A stretch of DNA of 64,000 nucleotides from Natrinema caseinilyticum (GTDB taxonomy: Archaea > Halobacteriota > Halobacteria > Halobacteriales > Natrialbaceae). Numbering within the stretch: position 1 is the first letter of the stretch; every line of letters begins with the position of its first letter. The stretch spans positions 1,919,369-1,983,368 of the forward strand of contig NZ_CP100445.1 in NCBI RefSeq assembly GCF_024227435.1, in the 5' to 3' direction. The translations under genes were made by a program, and so were the position numbers. Of this stretch, positions 17,521 through 26,014 are shown piece by piece. The notes below the pieces were generated by a model that was not told the origin of the DNA, did not search any database, and worked only from the letters and a program-made list of their open reading frames with translations.

Positions 17521-17538
17521 CCCGTCCTTTAGGACGGG
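17521..17538. repeat. left-end hairpin of the insertion sequence
   Basis: CCCGTCC-TTTA-GGACGGG is a perfect 7-bp stem with the same TTTA loop as the right-end hairpin at 19027-19046. Hairpins of this type at both ends are what TnpA (HUH transposase) recognises in IS200/IS605 elements. Confidence 0.65.
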
Positions 17539-17571
17539 CGTGAATCGCGTCACTTGATTTCACAGCCGCCG

Positions 17572-17697
17572 CTAATCGGCGGAACTGGATTCCATACGTT
17601 CGTCGATGCAACCTCTCACGAGGCTGGATAGGTTGATGTGATTTTCGTCGATCCATTCGACTTGATCCTCCCGAATCGTTATCTGCTTCCGTTGCAT
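17572..17697 (-). CDS. 41-aa RHH-like mini-protein upstream of tnpB
   Basis: Reading leftward from the ATG at 17697: MQRKQITIREDQVEWIDENH, then INLSSLVRGCIDERMESSSAD and TAG. The pattern (short basic strand KQITI, helix with EWIDENHINLSSLVRGCIDE) is that of a ribbon-helix-helix DNA-binding protein, like CopG-type antitoxins. Near-identical 40-50 aa frames sit divergently upstream of tnpB in many haloarchaeal IS1341 elements. Its start is 56 bases from the tnpB start, so both promoters share one short AT-rich gap. It could repress tnpB. No toxin is seen. Confidence 0.75.
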   Translation of the reverse strand: MQRKQITIREDQVEWIDENHINLSSLVRGCIDERMESSSAD

Positions 17698-17752
17698 CAC
17701 GTCACGCTACAACTCCGTAATGTATAAGTGTGGCGTATGTGTATAGGTGTGT

Positions 17753-18988
17753 ATGGCAGAGGAAGTGACGAAAACGCTCGAGGCGACGCTTGCCCCGCCG
17801 ACACAGGGGAAAGCGGTGCGTCTCCGTCGCCTTCTCTCCACCTACCGCGAGGCGTTGCACGATGCGTTCGACTCCGGTGCCGATACGATGAACGGCGTCT
17901 CTGAAGTAGTAACGTCGTTCGACCTCCCGTATCAGGCGAAAGCTGCACTGTGTAGCTACGTCCCGAAGCTCCGGAAAACGTACAACGCCCGCGAGTTAGA
18001 CGACGAACACCCGCTCCGGCTCACGAACCAGGCCGCGAAGTTCGACCGGGATGAATCTCGACACCACGAGATTTGCTGGAACGTGCCCTTGCCGGGCTAC
18101 GGGACGAACTTCTGGATACCGCTCCGGGTCAATCCCGAGCAGGAATCGCTGTGGCACGATCTTCTCGGCGAGGATGCGAAGGCCGGGCAGATTCGGCTTC
18201 AGCAGAACCGGAGCAACTGGGTGTTGCACGTCACCGTCACCTACTCGGTCGAAGATCCAGAGACGGACGGCGACGAGACATACATCGGCTTCGATATCGG
18301 CGAATCCGCGTTGATTACGGGCTGTGCCCTCAAGCGCAACATGCCGACGAAACCGATGCTCGAAAGCGGCAGTCAAGCGCGACACCTCCGCAAAGAGATG
18401 TTCACGACGTTGAAACGGCTTCAGGAGCGAGACACCGGCGAGTGGCGAATTGACGAACGCTTCGACCACTACCAGAACGCACTCACGGATATCGTCGAGA
18501 AGGCGTCTCGAGAAGCCGCCGAGTACGCCAAGTCCTTCGAGAACCCGGTGATTGTGATGGAGGATCTGTCGTATATCCGTGAGAATCTGGACTACGGCAA
18601 GTACATGAACCGACGCTTGCACACGTGGGCGTTCGCCCGCCTTCAGGGCCGGATCGAAGACAAGGCCACCGAAGCCGGGATTCCGGTCGAGTTCGTGAAC
18701 CCGCGCTACACGTCCCAAACGTGCCACGAGTGCGGCCACATCGGCTCTCGTGGATCGCAAGCCGAGTTTACGTGTACGAACGACGACTGCCACGTAACAG
18801 AGTTCCAAGCAGATATCAACGCGGCGGCGAACATCGCCGGTCGCGTAGATCCGTGGGGAGAGAGCGTTCCTTGGAAACCGGAACGCGATGACTCGCCTCG
18901 GAACGGGAGCGCCAGTGACAGCGCCACAGTCCACCGCGAGACGAGCGAGAAATCCTCGCAGATGACGCTCGCAGCGTACTCGGACTGA
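17753..18988 (+). CDS. tnpB: TnpB, RNA-guided nuclease of the IS1341 element
   Basis: A 411-aa TnpB. The RuvC-like active site appears complete: first Asp in YIGFDIGESA near 177-186, Glu in VIVMEDLSYI near 265-274, third Asp in EFQADINAAANIAG near 347-360. The four-Cys zinc finger CHECGHIGSRG...CTNDDCH lies between the last two. The C-terminal tail is acidic and Ser-rich. TnpB nucleases use an RNA made from the element's 3' end to cut donor sites and keep the element in the genome. GTG at 17747 is in frame; ATG at 17753 is chosen. AT-rich GTATAAGTG stands upstream, shared with the divergent 41-aa gene. Confidence 0.93.
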   Translation: MAEEVTKTLEATLAPPTQGKAVRLRRLLSTYREALHDAFDSGADTMNGVSEVVTSFDLPYQAKAALCSYVPKLRKTYNARELDDEHPLRLTNQAAKFDRDESRHHEICWNVPLPGYGTNFWIPLRVNPEQESLWHDLLGEDAKAGQIRLQQNRSNWVLHVTVTYSVEDPETDGDETYIGFDIGESALITGCALKRNMPTKPMLESGSQARHLRKEMFTTLKRLQERDTGEWRIDERFDHYQNALTDIVEKASREAAEYAKSFENPVIVMEDLSYIRENLDYGKYMNRRLHTWAFARLQGRIEDKATEAGIPVEFVNPRYTSQTCHECGHIGSRGSQAEFTCTNDDCHVTEFQADINAAANIAGRVDPWGESVPWKPERDDSPRNGSASDSATVHRETSEKSSQMTLAAYSD

Positions 18989-19056
18989 AACCTACGGCAT
19001 AGCCGGAATCCCACTGTTGTGGGAAGCCTCGCCGTTTACGGCGAGGAGGATGTCAC
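18860..19056 (+). ncRNA. predicted omega RNA / sense-overlapping transcript of tnpB
   Basis: The 3' end of tnpB plus the right end of the element forms two strong hairpins (19010-19023 and 19027-19046) ending in GAGGATGTCAC. In IS605/IS1341 elements the guide RNA of TnpB comes from exactly this region, and haloarchaeal IS1341 tnpB genes are known to make sense-overlapping transcripts. The 3' boundary should be near 19056, with the guide reading into the flanking DNA; the 5' boundary is a guess. Seen: the hairpins and position. Inferred: the RNA. Confidence 0.5.
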
Positions 19057-19087
19057 GCTTATACGTTCGGAGCGCAACCGTCGATGC

Positions 19088-20215
19088 ATGTCAGGAGACG
19101 TCATAGAGCGTGACCTCCTCGAGCGCGAACCGGACGATCGGATCCGGGTCCTCGACGCCGACGGGACCGTCGTCGCCCCCGACCTGGAACCGGATCTCGA
19201 GCCGGAGACCCTGCGATCGATGTACCGGGATATGCGGTTTTCCCGGCGGTTCGACGAACGGATGATCAGCCTCCAGCGACAGGGCCGACTCGGGACGTAC
19301 GCCTCGCTGGCCGGCCAGGAGGGATCCCAGATCGGCTCGACGTACGCGCTCGCGAGCGACGACATGCTCTCCTTCCAGTACCGGGAACACGGCGCGGTCG
19401 CCGCGCGAGGGGCCCCGTGGGAGTACCTGCTCTACTGGATGGGCCACGAGGACGGCAACGCCGCCCTGGCCGACGTCGACGTCTTCCCGCTGAACATCTC
19501 GATCGGGAGTCACATTCCCCACGCGGTCGGGTGGTCGTGGGCCGCGAAATTGAACGACGAAGAGAACGTGACCGTCGTCCACTTCGGCGACGGCTCGACC
19601 TCCGAGGGGGACTTCCACGAAGCGATGAACATCGCGGGCGTCTTCGACACGCCGACTGTCTTCTTCTGTAACAACAACCAGTGGGCCATCTCCGTGCCGC
19701 GGGAGCGCCAGACCGCGAGCGCTACCATCGCCCAGAAAGCCCGCGCCTACGGCTTCGGCGGCGTCCAGGTCGACGGGATGGACCCGCTCGCGTCCTACGT
19801 CGTCACCACGGCGGCGCGGGAGAACGCACTCGAGTCCGACGGCGACCGGCCGCGACCGACCCTGATCGAGGCGGTCCAGTACCGCTACGGAGCCCACACG
19901 ACGGCGGACGATCCCGACGTCTACCGCGACGAAGCGGAGGTCGAGCGCTGGCGCCAGCGCGATCCGATCGATCGATTCGAAGCCTACCTTCGGAACCGGA
20001 ACGTCCTCGACGACGGCCGAATCGACGCGATCGAAACCGAAATAGCGGAGGCGGTCGCCACGCTGGTCGACCATGCGGAGGCCGTCGATGCCGATCCGAC
20101 CGAGATGTTCGAGTACACGTACGAAGAGCCGACCCCGCGGCTCGAGGAACAGCGCGACTATCTCGAGGCGCTTCGGGAGGCCCACGGCGACAGCGCGTTA
20201 CTCGAAGACGAGTGA
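19088..20215 (+). CDS. 2-oxoacid dehydrogenase E1 component, alpha subunit (no beta-subunit neighbour)
   Basis: A 375-aa thiamine-diphosphate enzyme subunit. The TPP motif is complete: VVHFGDGSTSEGDFHEAMNI near 158-177 and VFFCNNNQWAISVP near 184-197. FSRRFDERMISLQRQGRLGTY, MLSFQYREHG and NISIGSHIPHAVGWS are typical of the PDH/branched-chain E1-alpha family. E1-alpha normally works as an alpha2beta2 tetramer with E1-beta and passes acyl groups to E2 lipoate. No E1-beta, E2 or E3 gene follows; the next gene is an unrelated membrane protein. Its partner must be elsewhere or it is an orphan paralogue. It begins 32 bases past the insertion sequence, so its promoter may have been changed by the insertion. 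Confidence 0.9.
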   Translation: MSGDVIERDLLEREPDDRIRVLDADGTVVAPDLEPDLEPETLRSMYRDMRFSRRFDERMISLQRQGRLGTYASLAGQEGSQIGSTYALASDDMLSFQYREHGAVAARGAPWEYLLYWMGHEDGNAALADVDVFPLNISIGSHIPHAVGWSWAAKLNDEENVTVVHFGDGSTSEGDFHEAMNIAGVFDTPTVFFCNNNQWAISVPRERQTASATIAQKARAYGFGGVQVDGMDPLASYVVTTAARENALESDGDRPRPTLIEAVQYRYGAHTTADDPDVYRDEAEVERWRQRDPIDRFEAYLRNRNVLDDGRIDAIETEIAEAVATLVDHAEAVDADPTEMFEYTYEEPTPRLEEQRDYLEALREAHGDSALLEDE

Positions 20216-20293
20216 GTTCGGTCGCCGGCGGATTAAAGCGGACACTGAGACAGGCCAACGGCTATCCGGCCGTCGTGCCGAGAGACGGTCGAT

Positions 20294-20788
20294 ATGCAAC
20301 TCGAGCAGCCGTCCCAGGGGTCTGCATCGACCTGGAGCGGTACGGTGCCGAGCGCGGTCGACGTGCGGGTACTCGGACTGGTCGTCGTTGTGGCCGGCCT
20401 CGCGGCGTCGATGAACGTCCCCTACGGGGGAGTGGCGACGGCAGCCGTGGCGTTCGTGCTGCTTTCGTGCGGCGGGACCGCGCTTCACGTTCTCGGCGAG
20501 CGGAAACTGCGTCGGATAACCGACGGTCTCGTCGAGCGGTGGGACGAGGCGGGTGGACGGGTCGAAGATGTAAGCAGGTCCTCGAACGGGATGCGAACGG
20601 AATGGCGGGTACACACGCCCGACGGCGACGTCGTCATCGGCGGGGTCGCGCTGATTCCGATCGCCCGGCTGTCCGTCGAGTGGCGCGGTATCGGCGACAC
20701 GATGGCGGCGTGCGAGGCCGAATCGAACATCGACCAGCTCGCGACGGAGCTCTACCGCGAAATATTCGAGTACGACGCGGGTCGATAA
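20294..20788 (+). CDS. membrane protein of unknown function
   Basis: A 164-aa protein with two adjacent hydrophobic segments (VRVLGLVVVVAGLAASMNV and GGVATAAVAFVLLSCGGTAL, about 25-65) followed by a roughly 100-residue soluble domain with alternating strands (RTEWRVHTPDGDVVIGG, RLSVEWRG) and an acidic helix ending YREIFEYDAGR. The layout, a short helical hairpin anchor plus a cytosolic beta-rich domain, is common among haloarchaeal proteins, but I do not recognise the family. It is 78 bases after the E1-alpha stop and may share its transcript. Confidence 0.7.
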   Translation: MQLEQPSQGSASTWSGTVPSAVDVRVLGLVVVVAGLAASMNVPYGGVATAAVAFVLLSCGGTALHVLGERKLRRITDGLVERWDEAGGRVEDVSRSSNGMRTEWRVHTPDGDVVIGGVALIPIARLSVEWRGIGDTMAACEAESNIDQLATELYREIFEYDAGR

Positions 20789-20855
20789 TCGAGAGACTCC
20801 TCGAGGCGAGTTCCGCGCTCGATGCCGCGGATCGCCGGACGAGACGCCCGCTCGT

Positions 20856-21374
20856 TCACTCGAAGATCTCCTCGTGGCGCTGTGCCAGATCGGTGTACTC
20901 GCCCGACGAATACGACTCGAAGATCGATCCGGCGTCGATACCCGTTTTCTCGAGCGGCGTGATCTCGGCGGGGACGCCGCGGACGAACGACTCCGGTGGA
21001 ATCGTGTACGTGTCGGGGACGACGGTCCCCGCGGCGACGATGCTCCCGCTGCCGATCGTGACGTCGGTGTTGATCGTCGCGTTGAATCCGACGAGGGACT
21101 GCGATTCGACGGTCGCTTCGTTGAGGACGGCTCCGTGGCCGACCATCACCTCGTCGGCGAGCCGTGCGGCGTGGAGTATCGCGTTGTCGCCGACGTGGGT
21201 CTCACGGCCGATCTCGACGGGGGCGACGTCGCCTCGACAGACGACGCCGGGCCAAACGCTCGCGTCGGCGGCTACCGTTACGTCGCCGACGAGCGTCGCC
21301 TCTCGACTCACTCGCGCCGCGTCGTCGATCGTGGGCCGTTCCCCCTCGAACGCGTAGGTTCGACTGTCGACCAT
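20856..21374 (-). CDS. gamma-carbonic-anhydrase-like left-handed beta-helix protein
   Basis: A 172-aa hexapeptide-repeat protein of the gamma-CA/YrdA/PaaY family: repeats VGDVTVAADASVWPGVVCRGD, VEIGRETHVGDNAILH, VGHGAVLNEA, LVGFNATINTDVTIGSGSIV. Two of the three zinc-ligand positions are His (H68 in AILHA, H80 in VGHGA), but the third, normally His in the GHxxxLH pattern, is Asn85. The C-terminal helix is complete. The ATG at 21374 is chosen because TATTAT lies about 28 bases upstream; an in-frame ATG at 21401 lies within that promoter. Carbonic anhydrase activity is therefore doubtful. Confidence 0.88.
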   Translation of the reverse strand: MVDSRTYAFEGERPTIDDAARVSREATLVGDVTVAADASVWPGVVCRGDVAPVEIGRETHVGDNAILHAARLADEVMVGHGAVLNEATVESQSLVGFNATINTDVTIGSGSIVAAGTVVPDTYTIPPESFVRGVPAEITPLEKTGIDAGSIFESYSSGEYTDLAQRHEEIFE

Positions 21375-21475
21375 GGATGGACCGACTACCGACGTGAGCA
21401 TAATACCGGACCGTGCCTGCAGTGACTGTCAGTCCACGAAGACGCTCTCGAGAAGCGGGAGACGGTGTGGGGCGA

Positions 21476-21835
21476 TCAGGATTCGATCTTGTCGACGATC
21501 TGTTCGGCCTCTTCTCTGGCTCTGTCTTCGCCGACGTGTTTGTTGATCAGAACGTTCGTGACCTCCCAGTCGTCCTCGCCCTCGATCGTGCCGGTTCTGA
21601 CCTCGCTTCCCGCTGAGACAGACTCGGCCGGTTGGGTCGCCCAGTCGGGCGTCCGGATCTCGTCGTATCGATCCGGGTCTCGGAAGCGAACGTGGATATA
21701 GTCGTCTTCGGTCTCGACCGCGGTTACGTCGGGAGTCCCAGCCGTACGCGACCGTCCGTCGGCGGCACGTCTAACTACTGTGCTTGAAAGTGCTCCATCC
21801 CGTGAATCGTCGGGACGGACCGTCTCCAGGGACAC
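21476..21835 (-). CDS. conserved haloarchaeal protein of unknown function
   Basis: Up to 119 aa from a GTG at 21835. The conserved-looking core is residues 38-119: VTAVETEDDYIHVRFRDPDR, then YDEIRTPDWATQPAESVSAG and DDWEVTNVLINKHVGEDRAREEAEQIVDKIES. It looks like a small beta-barrel with an acidic C-terminal helix. No ATG is available in the frame, so the GTG start is used; the first 35 residues are Arg/Ser-rich and may not all be translated. No membrane segment or Cys motif. It is convergent with nothing and stands 217 bases upstream of the glnA 3' end. Confidence 0.65.
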   Translation of the reverse strand: MSLETVRPDDSRDGALSSTVVRRAADGRSRTAGTPDVTAVETEDDYIHVRFRDPDRYDEIRTPDWATQPAESVSAGSEVRTGTIEGEDDWEVTNVLINKHVGEDRAREEAEQIVDKIES

Positions 21836-21949
21836 GAGCGAAAATGTGAGTCTCGCACCCGCCTGGGAGCGATAGTACGCGCTCGATCCGGAGACGCCGG
21901 CGCTCGAGTCCCGCGATCACGATCGGTCGTCGCCTGCGAAGTGGCCGAC

Positions 21950-22006
21950 GTGCCACGGCGAACTGGACAGGAAAATCGACTCGTGGCTCGGCGAACTGGA
22001 CAGGAA
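21950..22006. repeat. two direct repeats, 33-bp spacing, between glnA and the next gene
   Basis: CGGCGAACTGGACAGGAA occurs at 21956-21973 and again at 21989-22006, and the similarity extends a few bases to the left (GTGcCaC / GTGgCtC). The pair lies just past the glnA stop in the 217-bp gap 21836-22052, which otherwise shows no gene. Confidence 0.6.
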
Positions 22007-22052
22007 GAGCGGAACCGACGGAAACCGTGGCTCGGACGCGGCTCTGCGCGCC

Positions 22053-23408
22053 TCAGAACGTCTCGAGGTAGCGGTCGAGTTCCCACTGGGAGACGTCGAC
22101 GAGGTAGTCCTCGAACTCCTGGCGCTTCGCCTTGACAAATTTGTCGGCGACGTGGTCGCCCAGCGCGCTGTAGATCGCCTCGTCTTCCTCGAGAGCGTCG
22201 ACGGCCTGGCCGAGGTTCGCGGGTAGCGTGTCGATACCGTACTCCTCGCGCTTCTGCTCGTCGAAGTCGTAGATGTTCTCGCGAACGGGGTCGTCACACT
22301 CGAGGTCCTGCTCGATCCCGTCGAGACCGGCGTGGATCATGACGGCGAGCGCGAGGTAGGGGTTACAGGACGGGTCCGGCGAGCGGAGTTCGATGCGCGA
22401 GGCCGCGGGAGTGCGCGCGGCGGGCTTGCGGATCAGCGCCGAGCGGTTGCGGTCGGACCAGGCGACGTAGACCGGCGCCTCGTAGCCCGGCACCAGTCGC
22501 TTGTAGCTGTTGACGGTCGGATTCGCGATCGCCGTGATCGCGGGCGCGTGCTCGAGGATACCGGCGGTGAACGCGTGGGCCTCGTCGCTCAGGTTGAACT
22601 CGTCGTCGTCGTCGTGGAAGACGTTCTCCCCGTCCTCGGTGAACAGCGAGATGTGCGTGTGCATGCCCGACCCGTTGATACGCGGGATCGGCTTGGGCAT
22701 GAACGTCGCGTGCAGGTCGTGCTGTGCGGCGATCGCGCGGACGACGGTGCGGAAGGTACCGACGTTGTCGGCCGTCGTCAGGGCGTCGTCGTAGGTGAAG
22801 TTGATCTCGTGTTGGCCTTCCGCGACCTCGTGGTGGCTGGCCTCGACCTCGAAACCCATGCTCTCGAGGCCGTAGATGATGTCGCGGCGGACGTCGGATG
22901 CGAGGTCTTTCGGTGCGAGGTCGAAGTAACCGCCGGCGTCGTTGGTCTCGGTCGTCGCACGGCCCTCCTCGTCCTCCTGGAAGAGGAAGAACTCGGGTTC
23001 GGGGGCGGCGTTGACGGTGTACCCCATGTCGTTGGCGCGCTCGAGGGCGTTTTTGAGGACGCGGCGCGGATCGCCCTCGAACGGCTTCCCGGTGTAGGTG
23101 TCGTAGACGTCACAGATCATCCGGGCGGCTGCGCTCTCCTCTTTCTGGCGCCACGGGAGGATCGCGAAGGTGTCAGGATCCGGTTTGAGCCGCATGTCCG
23201 ATTCCTGAATCCGAACGAATCCCTCGATAGAAGAGCCGTCGAAGTAGATCCCCTCGGTGAACGCCTTCTCGGCCTGCCGTGCGGGCACGGAAACGTTCTT
23301 GACCGTCCCCAGAATGTCCGTAAACTGTAATCGGAGGAAGTCGACGTCCTGTTCTTCGATTTCGTCCAGCACCGCCTGTTCGGTGTCGGTGAGGTTTCCG
23401 CTTGTCAT
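22053..23408 (-). CDS. glnA: glutamine synthetase, type I
   Basis: A 451-aa cytosolic enzyme that makes glutamine from glutamate, ammonia and ATP. GS-I motifs are complete: [20 protein letters not shown] near 53-72, the metal-binding APEPEFFLF near 134, EGQHEINF near 200, [11 protein letters not shown] near 246, the [12 protein letters not shown] motif near 322 and [16 protein letters not shown]. No adenylylation Tyr motif is obvious, as in other archaeal GS-I alpha enzymes. The reverse strand upstream reads GGTTTTAGTAGC, a TATA-like site. It is divergent from lrp over a 126-bp gap, so Lrp probably controls it. Confidence 0.98.
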   Translation of the reverse strand: MTSGNLTDTEQAVLDEIEEQDVDFLRLQFTDILGTVKNVSVPARQAEKAFTEGIYFDGSSIEGFVRIQESDMRLKPDPDTFAILPWRQKEESAAARMICDVYDTYTGKPFEGDPRRVLKNALERANDMGYTVNAAPEPEFFLFQEDEEGRATTETNDAGGYFDLAPKDLASDVRRDIIYGLESMGFEVEASHHEVAEGQHEINFTYDDALTTADNVGTFRTVVRAIAAQHDLHATFMPKPIPRINGSGMHTHISLFTEDGENVFHDDDDEFNLSDEAHAFTAGILEHAPAITAIANPTVNSYKRLVPGYEAPVYVAWSDRNRSALIRKPAARTPAASRIELRSPDPSCNPYLALAVMIHAGLDGIEQDLECDDPVRENIYDFDEQKREEYGIDTLPANLGQAVDALEEDEAIYSALGDHVADKFVKAKRQEFEDYLVDVSQWELDRYLETF

Positions 23409-23534
23409 CTTTCTTGTCGTGCTTACCTCTGAACTCCGCTACTAAAACCCTGCTGTTCCATGCAATTCTTCCCTCTCCAGCTCGAAACTGCATATTCGTA
23501 AAGTTCTAAAGGCTCCGGTGAGAGGATAGATGTG

Positions 23535-23999
23535 ATGACGTACGAAAATCTCGATGCAAAACTAGTGAATGCGTTACTGGGCGACGGTCGGGCGAGCCTT
23601 CGGAGCCTGGCCGAGGAACTCGACGTCTCCGTCACCACCGTTTCGAACCACCTCTCCGATCTCGAAGAACAGGGCGTGATCGAGGGCTACACACCGAAGG
23701 TCGATTACGATGCGGTCGGCTACGACGTGACGGCTGTCATCCAGCTTCAGGTCGAGGGGAACGCGTTACCCGACGTCACCGATACGTTGCGCGACCATCG
23801 CCAGATGACCAGCGTCTACGAGGTCACCGGCGACTACGACGTCATCGCCATCGGGAAGTTCAAAGATACCGACGGGATGAACGACCAGATCAAACAGTTG
23901 CTGACGGACCCCGACATCAAGGCCTCGAACACCAGCGTCGTCCTCAACGCCGTCAGCGAGAACGAACAATTCGAACTCGAGATCGAGGACGAGGCCTGA
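23535..23999 (+). CDS. lrp: Lrp/AsnC family transcriptional regulator
   Basis: A 154-aa regulator with an N-terminal winged HTH ([39 protein letters not shown] near 22-60) and a C-terminal RAM ligand/oligomer domain ([17 protein letters not shown]..., [20 protein letters not shown]). It is divergent from glnA, the arrangement described for haloarchaeal Lrp genes that regulate nitrogen and energy metabolism. A GTG directly before the ATG at 23535 is in frame; the ATG is used. CATATTCG and TTCTAAAG in the upstream gap are TATA-like. Confidence 0.96.
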   Translation: MTYENLDAKLVNALLGDGRASLRSLAEELDVSVTTVSNHLSDLEEQGVIEGYTPKVDYDAVGYDVTAVIQLQVEGNALPDVTDTLRDHRQMTSVYEVTGDYDVIAIGKFKDTDGMNDQIKQLLTDPDIKASNTSVVLNAVSENEQFELEIEDEA

Positions 24000-24254
24000 C
24001 TCGAGCGGTCGACGGAGGGTGATGAGATCGAACGACGTCGCTCCCGAACGCGAAATCAGTCCGCGATTCTCGATGCTATCAGTTCGCACCAGCACCGTTT
24101 TCCGACCCATGTATCAGGAGGAAGCCGAGTTCGCCGATCTGAGCGACGTGTTCCGACGGGTGACCGCTGGCACGCCGCTCTCCGCTCGGATTTCGAACGG
24201 CGTGCTTTCGAAGCCGAAGCGTTGACAATCTCGCCGCCGATATGGGTCGACAGG

Positions 24255-24443
24255 ATGGACGATAGTTCCGACACGCAGTCTTCAACCCCCCCGCGAACGC
24301 GACCGCCGCTGCCCGCCGAGAACGTGATGATTACTGACACGTACCGTCGCGAAGACGAGGTGTGGTTCGTCGTGACCAGCATGTCGACGCCGCTGGTCGA
24401 ATTCCACGTGCGCGAGGACGTCATCGAACCGATCGAGGGATGA
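24255..24443 (+). CDS. small acidic hypothetical protein
   Basis: A 62-aa frame, MDDSSDTQSSTPPRTRPPLP then ENVMITDTYRREDEVWFVVTSM and PLVEFHVREDVIEPIEG. The second half has a halophile-like acidic composition and alternating strands, which favours a real gene over the competing reverse-strand frame, which is Arg/Ser-rich. It is not a family I recognise. The 255-bp gap before it (24000-24254) and the 289-bp gap after it show no other supported gene. Confidence 0.6.
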   Translation: MDDSSDTQSSTPPRTRPPLPAENVMITDTYRREDEVWFVVTSMSTPLVEFHVREDVIEPIEG

Positions 24444-24635
24444 GGGCGTCCCGGTCGGAGGTGCCCCACCGGACGAGACGAGCGCAATCGAACTGGAACC
24501 CGCCTTTTGAGACTTCTCCGGCCGCGAACGCGCCGTCACGTCGTATCCGAGGTCGAACACGTTCGCCGCATGGATACGTATTGCGGGGACTGAGAGTCCA
24601 CGCACGCTGATAAGCAAATAATATTACTAACGACT

Positions 24636-24644
24636 ATATTTTTG
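24636..24644 (+). promoter_or_regulatory. candidate TATA box upstream of the serine protease gene
   Basis: CTATATTTT lies in an AT-rich stretch (24610-24650) about 90 bases before the protease start. If used, it would give a 5' leader of roughly 65 bases, unusual for this window where most genes look leaderless. Confidence 0.4.
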
Positions 24645-24732
24645 TGCATGCTAATGGTAGGCACCCTTTGCCGGAGGCGGATGACGACCAGTATCGGACG
24701 ACGAGTAACGAAACGAGGAGACGATACTACAC

Positions 24733-26004
24733 ATGCCACAGATACGAACGATGGAAATTCCAGAATCGGTCCGCGAAGAACTGGAATCAACCGAAAACGT
24801 AACCGGAACGGCGTTCGGGCTGAAACAGACTCGGGAAGAGGGAATTACGGATACAGAAGCCATCGTCGTTTACGTCGACGAGAAACGACCCGAACAGGAT
24901 CTTGCCGACGAGGAAATCCTGCCCACGGAACTCGAAATCGAGGACGAGACCTACAAGGTCGACGTCCAGGAGTCGGGAGACGTGAAGATGCTCGAGCAGG
25001 CGATGCGCCCGACGGAACCGCCGATGGAGATCGCCGAAGCGGAACCGGAACTCGAGGCGATCCCGCCGGGCCTCTCCCGAAAGGAGAAGTGGCGGCCGGC
25101 GCCGGCCGGCGTCTCCGTGGGCCACCCGGACGTGACAGCGGGGACACTCGGGACGCCACCGTTGCGAACGGCAGACGGCCGAACCGTTTTCCTCACGAAC
25201 TCGCACGTGGCTGCGGATAGCGGGGACGCGAGCCAGGGCGACGACGTGTACCAGCCCGGCACCTACGATGGCGGGAGTGCGAACGACGTGATCGGAACCC
25301 TGATCGACTTCAGCGAAATTTCGACGAGCGAGAACAACACTACCGACAGCGCCCTCGTCGAGGTTCGCCCGGATCACCTCCAGTCGGACATCTTCGAAGT
25401 CGAGTCGGACCTGCGATCGTTTACCGACGCCGAAATCGGACAACGACACACGAAAAGCGGCCGAACGACCTCTGTGACGACCGGCAAGTGCACCGCGCGA
25501 AACGCCACGTTCAACGTGGGTTTCAAACACGGAACCGCGAAGTTCGTCGGGCTCGACGTCTTCGAGCCGATCGCGTCCGGCGGAGACAGCGGGAGCCTCA
25601 TCGGTCTCGAGCGATCCGACGGATTCTACGGCACGACCCTCCTGTTCGCCGGGAGTAGCAGCCTGACGCTCGGGATCCCGATGGACGCCGTCCAGCAGTT
25701 CCACGGCCAACTCGAGCCGATGACCGGACGGGAGCTGGTCGATCCGGACGACCTGCGGATCACGGGGACCGCGTTCTCGACGAGTCTCAACGGCGGACAG
25801 ACGACCGCCCGATGGAGCGGCCCCTGGAACGACCGTTACAGCGTCGACTTCAGGGCCATCCCGACCACGACGGACGGATGGGTGAGCAGTTCGATCGAGT
25901 CGGTGTACAGGACGAACAGCGGCGTCTATTACCGAATCCACATGGAGAACAGGCGATCCAATGCACCGGTGGACTGTGACGTCAAATACGTCGTCAGACG
26001 GTAG
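24733..26004 (+). CDS. trypsin-like (S1-fold) serine protease without signal peptide
   Basis: A 423-aa protein. Residues 20-90 form a small N-terminal domain (VTGTAFGLKQTREEG..., AIVVYVDEKRPEQDL, YKVDVQESGDV). Residues 125-330 carry a chymotrypsin-type catalytic core with all three triad positions: His158 in FLTNSHVAADSGD, Asp205 in NTTDSALVEV and Ser286 in ASGGDSGSLIG. Residues 345-423 add a C-terminal strand-rich domain with several Trp and Tyr. No Sec or Tat signal and no membrane helix is present, so it should act in the cytosol. The layout resembles bacterial and plant NAL1-like proteases rather than secreted halolysins. An 83-aa gene follows after 10 bases. Confidence 0.85.
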   Translation: MPQIRTMEIPESVREELESTENVTGTAFGLKQTREEGITDTEAIVVYVDEKRPEQDLADEEILPTELEIEDETYKVDVQESGDVKMLEQAMRPTEPPMEIAEAEPELEAIPPGLSRKEKWRPAPAGVSVGHPDVTAGTLGTPPLRTADGRTVFLTNSHVAADSGDASQGDDVYQPGTYDGGSANDVIGTLIDFSEISTSENNTTDSALVEVRPDHLQSDIFEVESDLRSFTDAEIGQRHTKSGRTTSVTTGKCTARNATFNVGFKHGTAKFVGLDVFEPIASGGDSGSLIGLERSDGFYGTTLLFAGSSSLTLGIPMDAVQQFHGQLEPMTGRELVDPDDLRITGTAFSTSLNGGQTTARWSGPWNDRYSVDFRAIPTTTDGWVSSSIESVYRTNSGVYYRIHMENRRSNAPVDCDVKYVVRR

Positions 26005-26014
26005 TGATCACACG

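Larger units (their letters stand above)
17515..19056 (+). mobile_element. IS200/IS605-family insertion sequence, IS1341 type (tnpB only)
   Basis: The element has an intact tnpB (17753-18988), no tnpA, a divergent 41-aa mini-gene on the left (17572-17697), a left hairpin CCCGTCC-TTTA-GGACGGG (17521-17538) and a right end of two hairpins: CCCAC-TGTT-GTGGG (19010-19023) and CCTCGCCG-TTTA-CGGCGAGG (19027-19046), then GAGGATGTCAC. The right end matches an orphan copy in reverse orientation at 37791. Without TnpA it needs a helper elsewhere to move. Boundaries are inferred from the hairpins; no target duplication is expected for this family. It sits between the ygfZ-like gene and an E1-alpha gene and interrupts neither. 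Confidence 0.8.
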
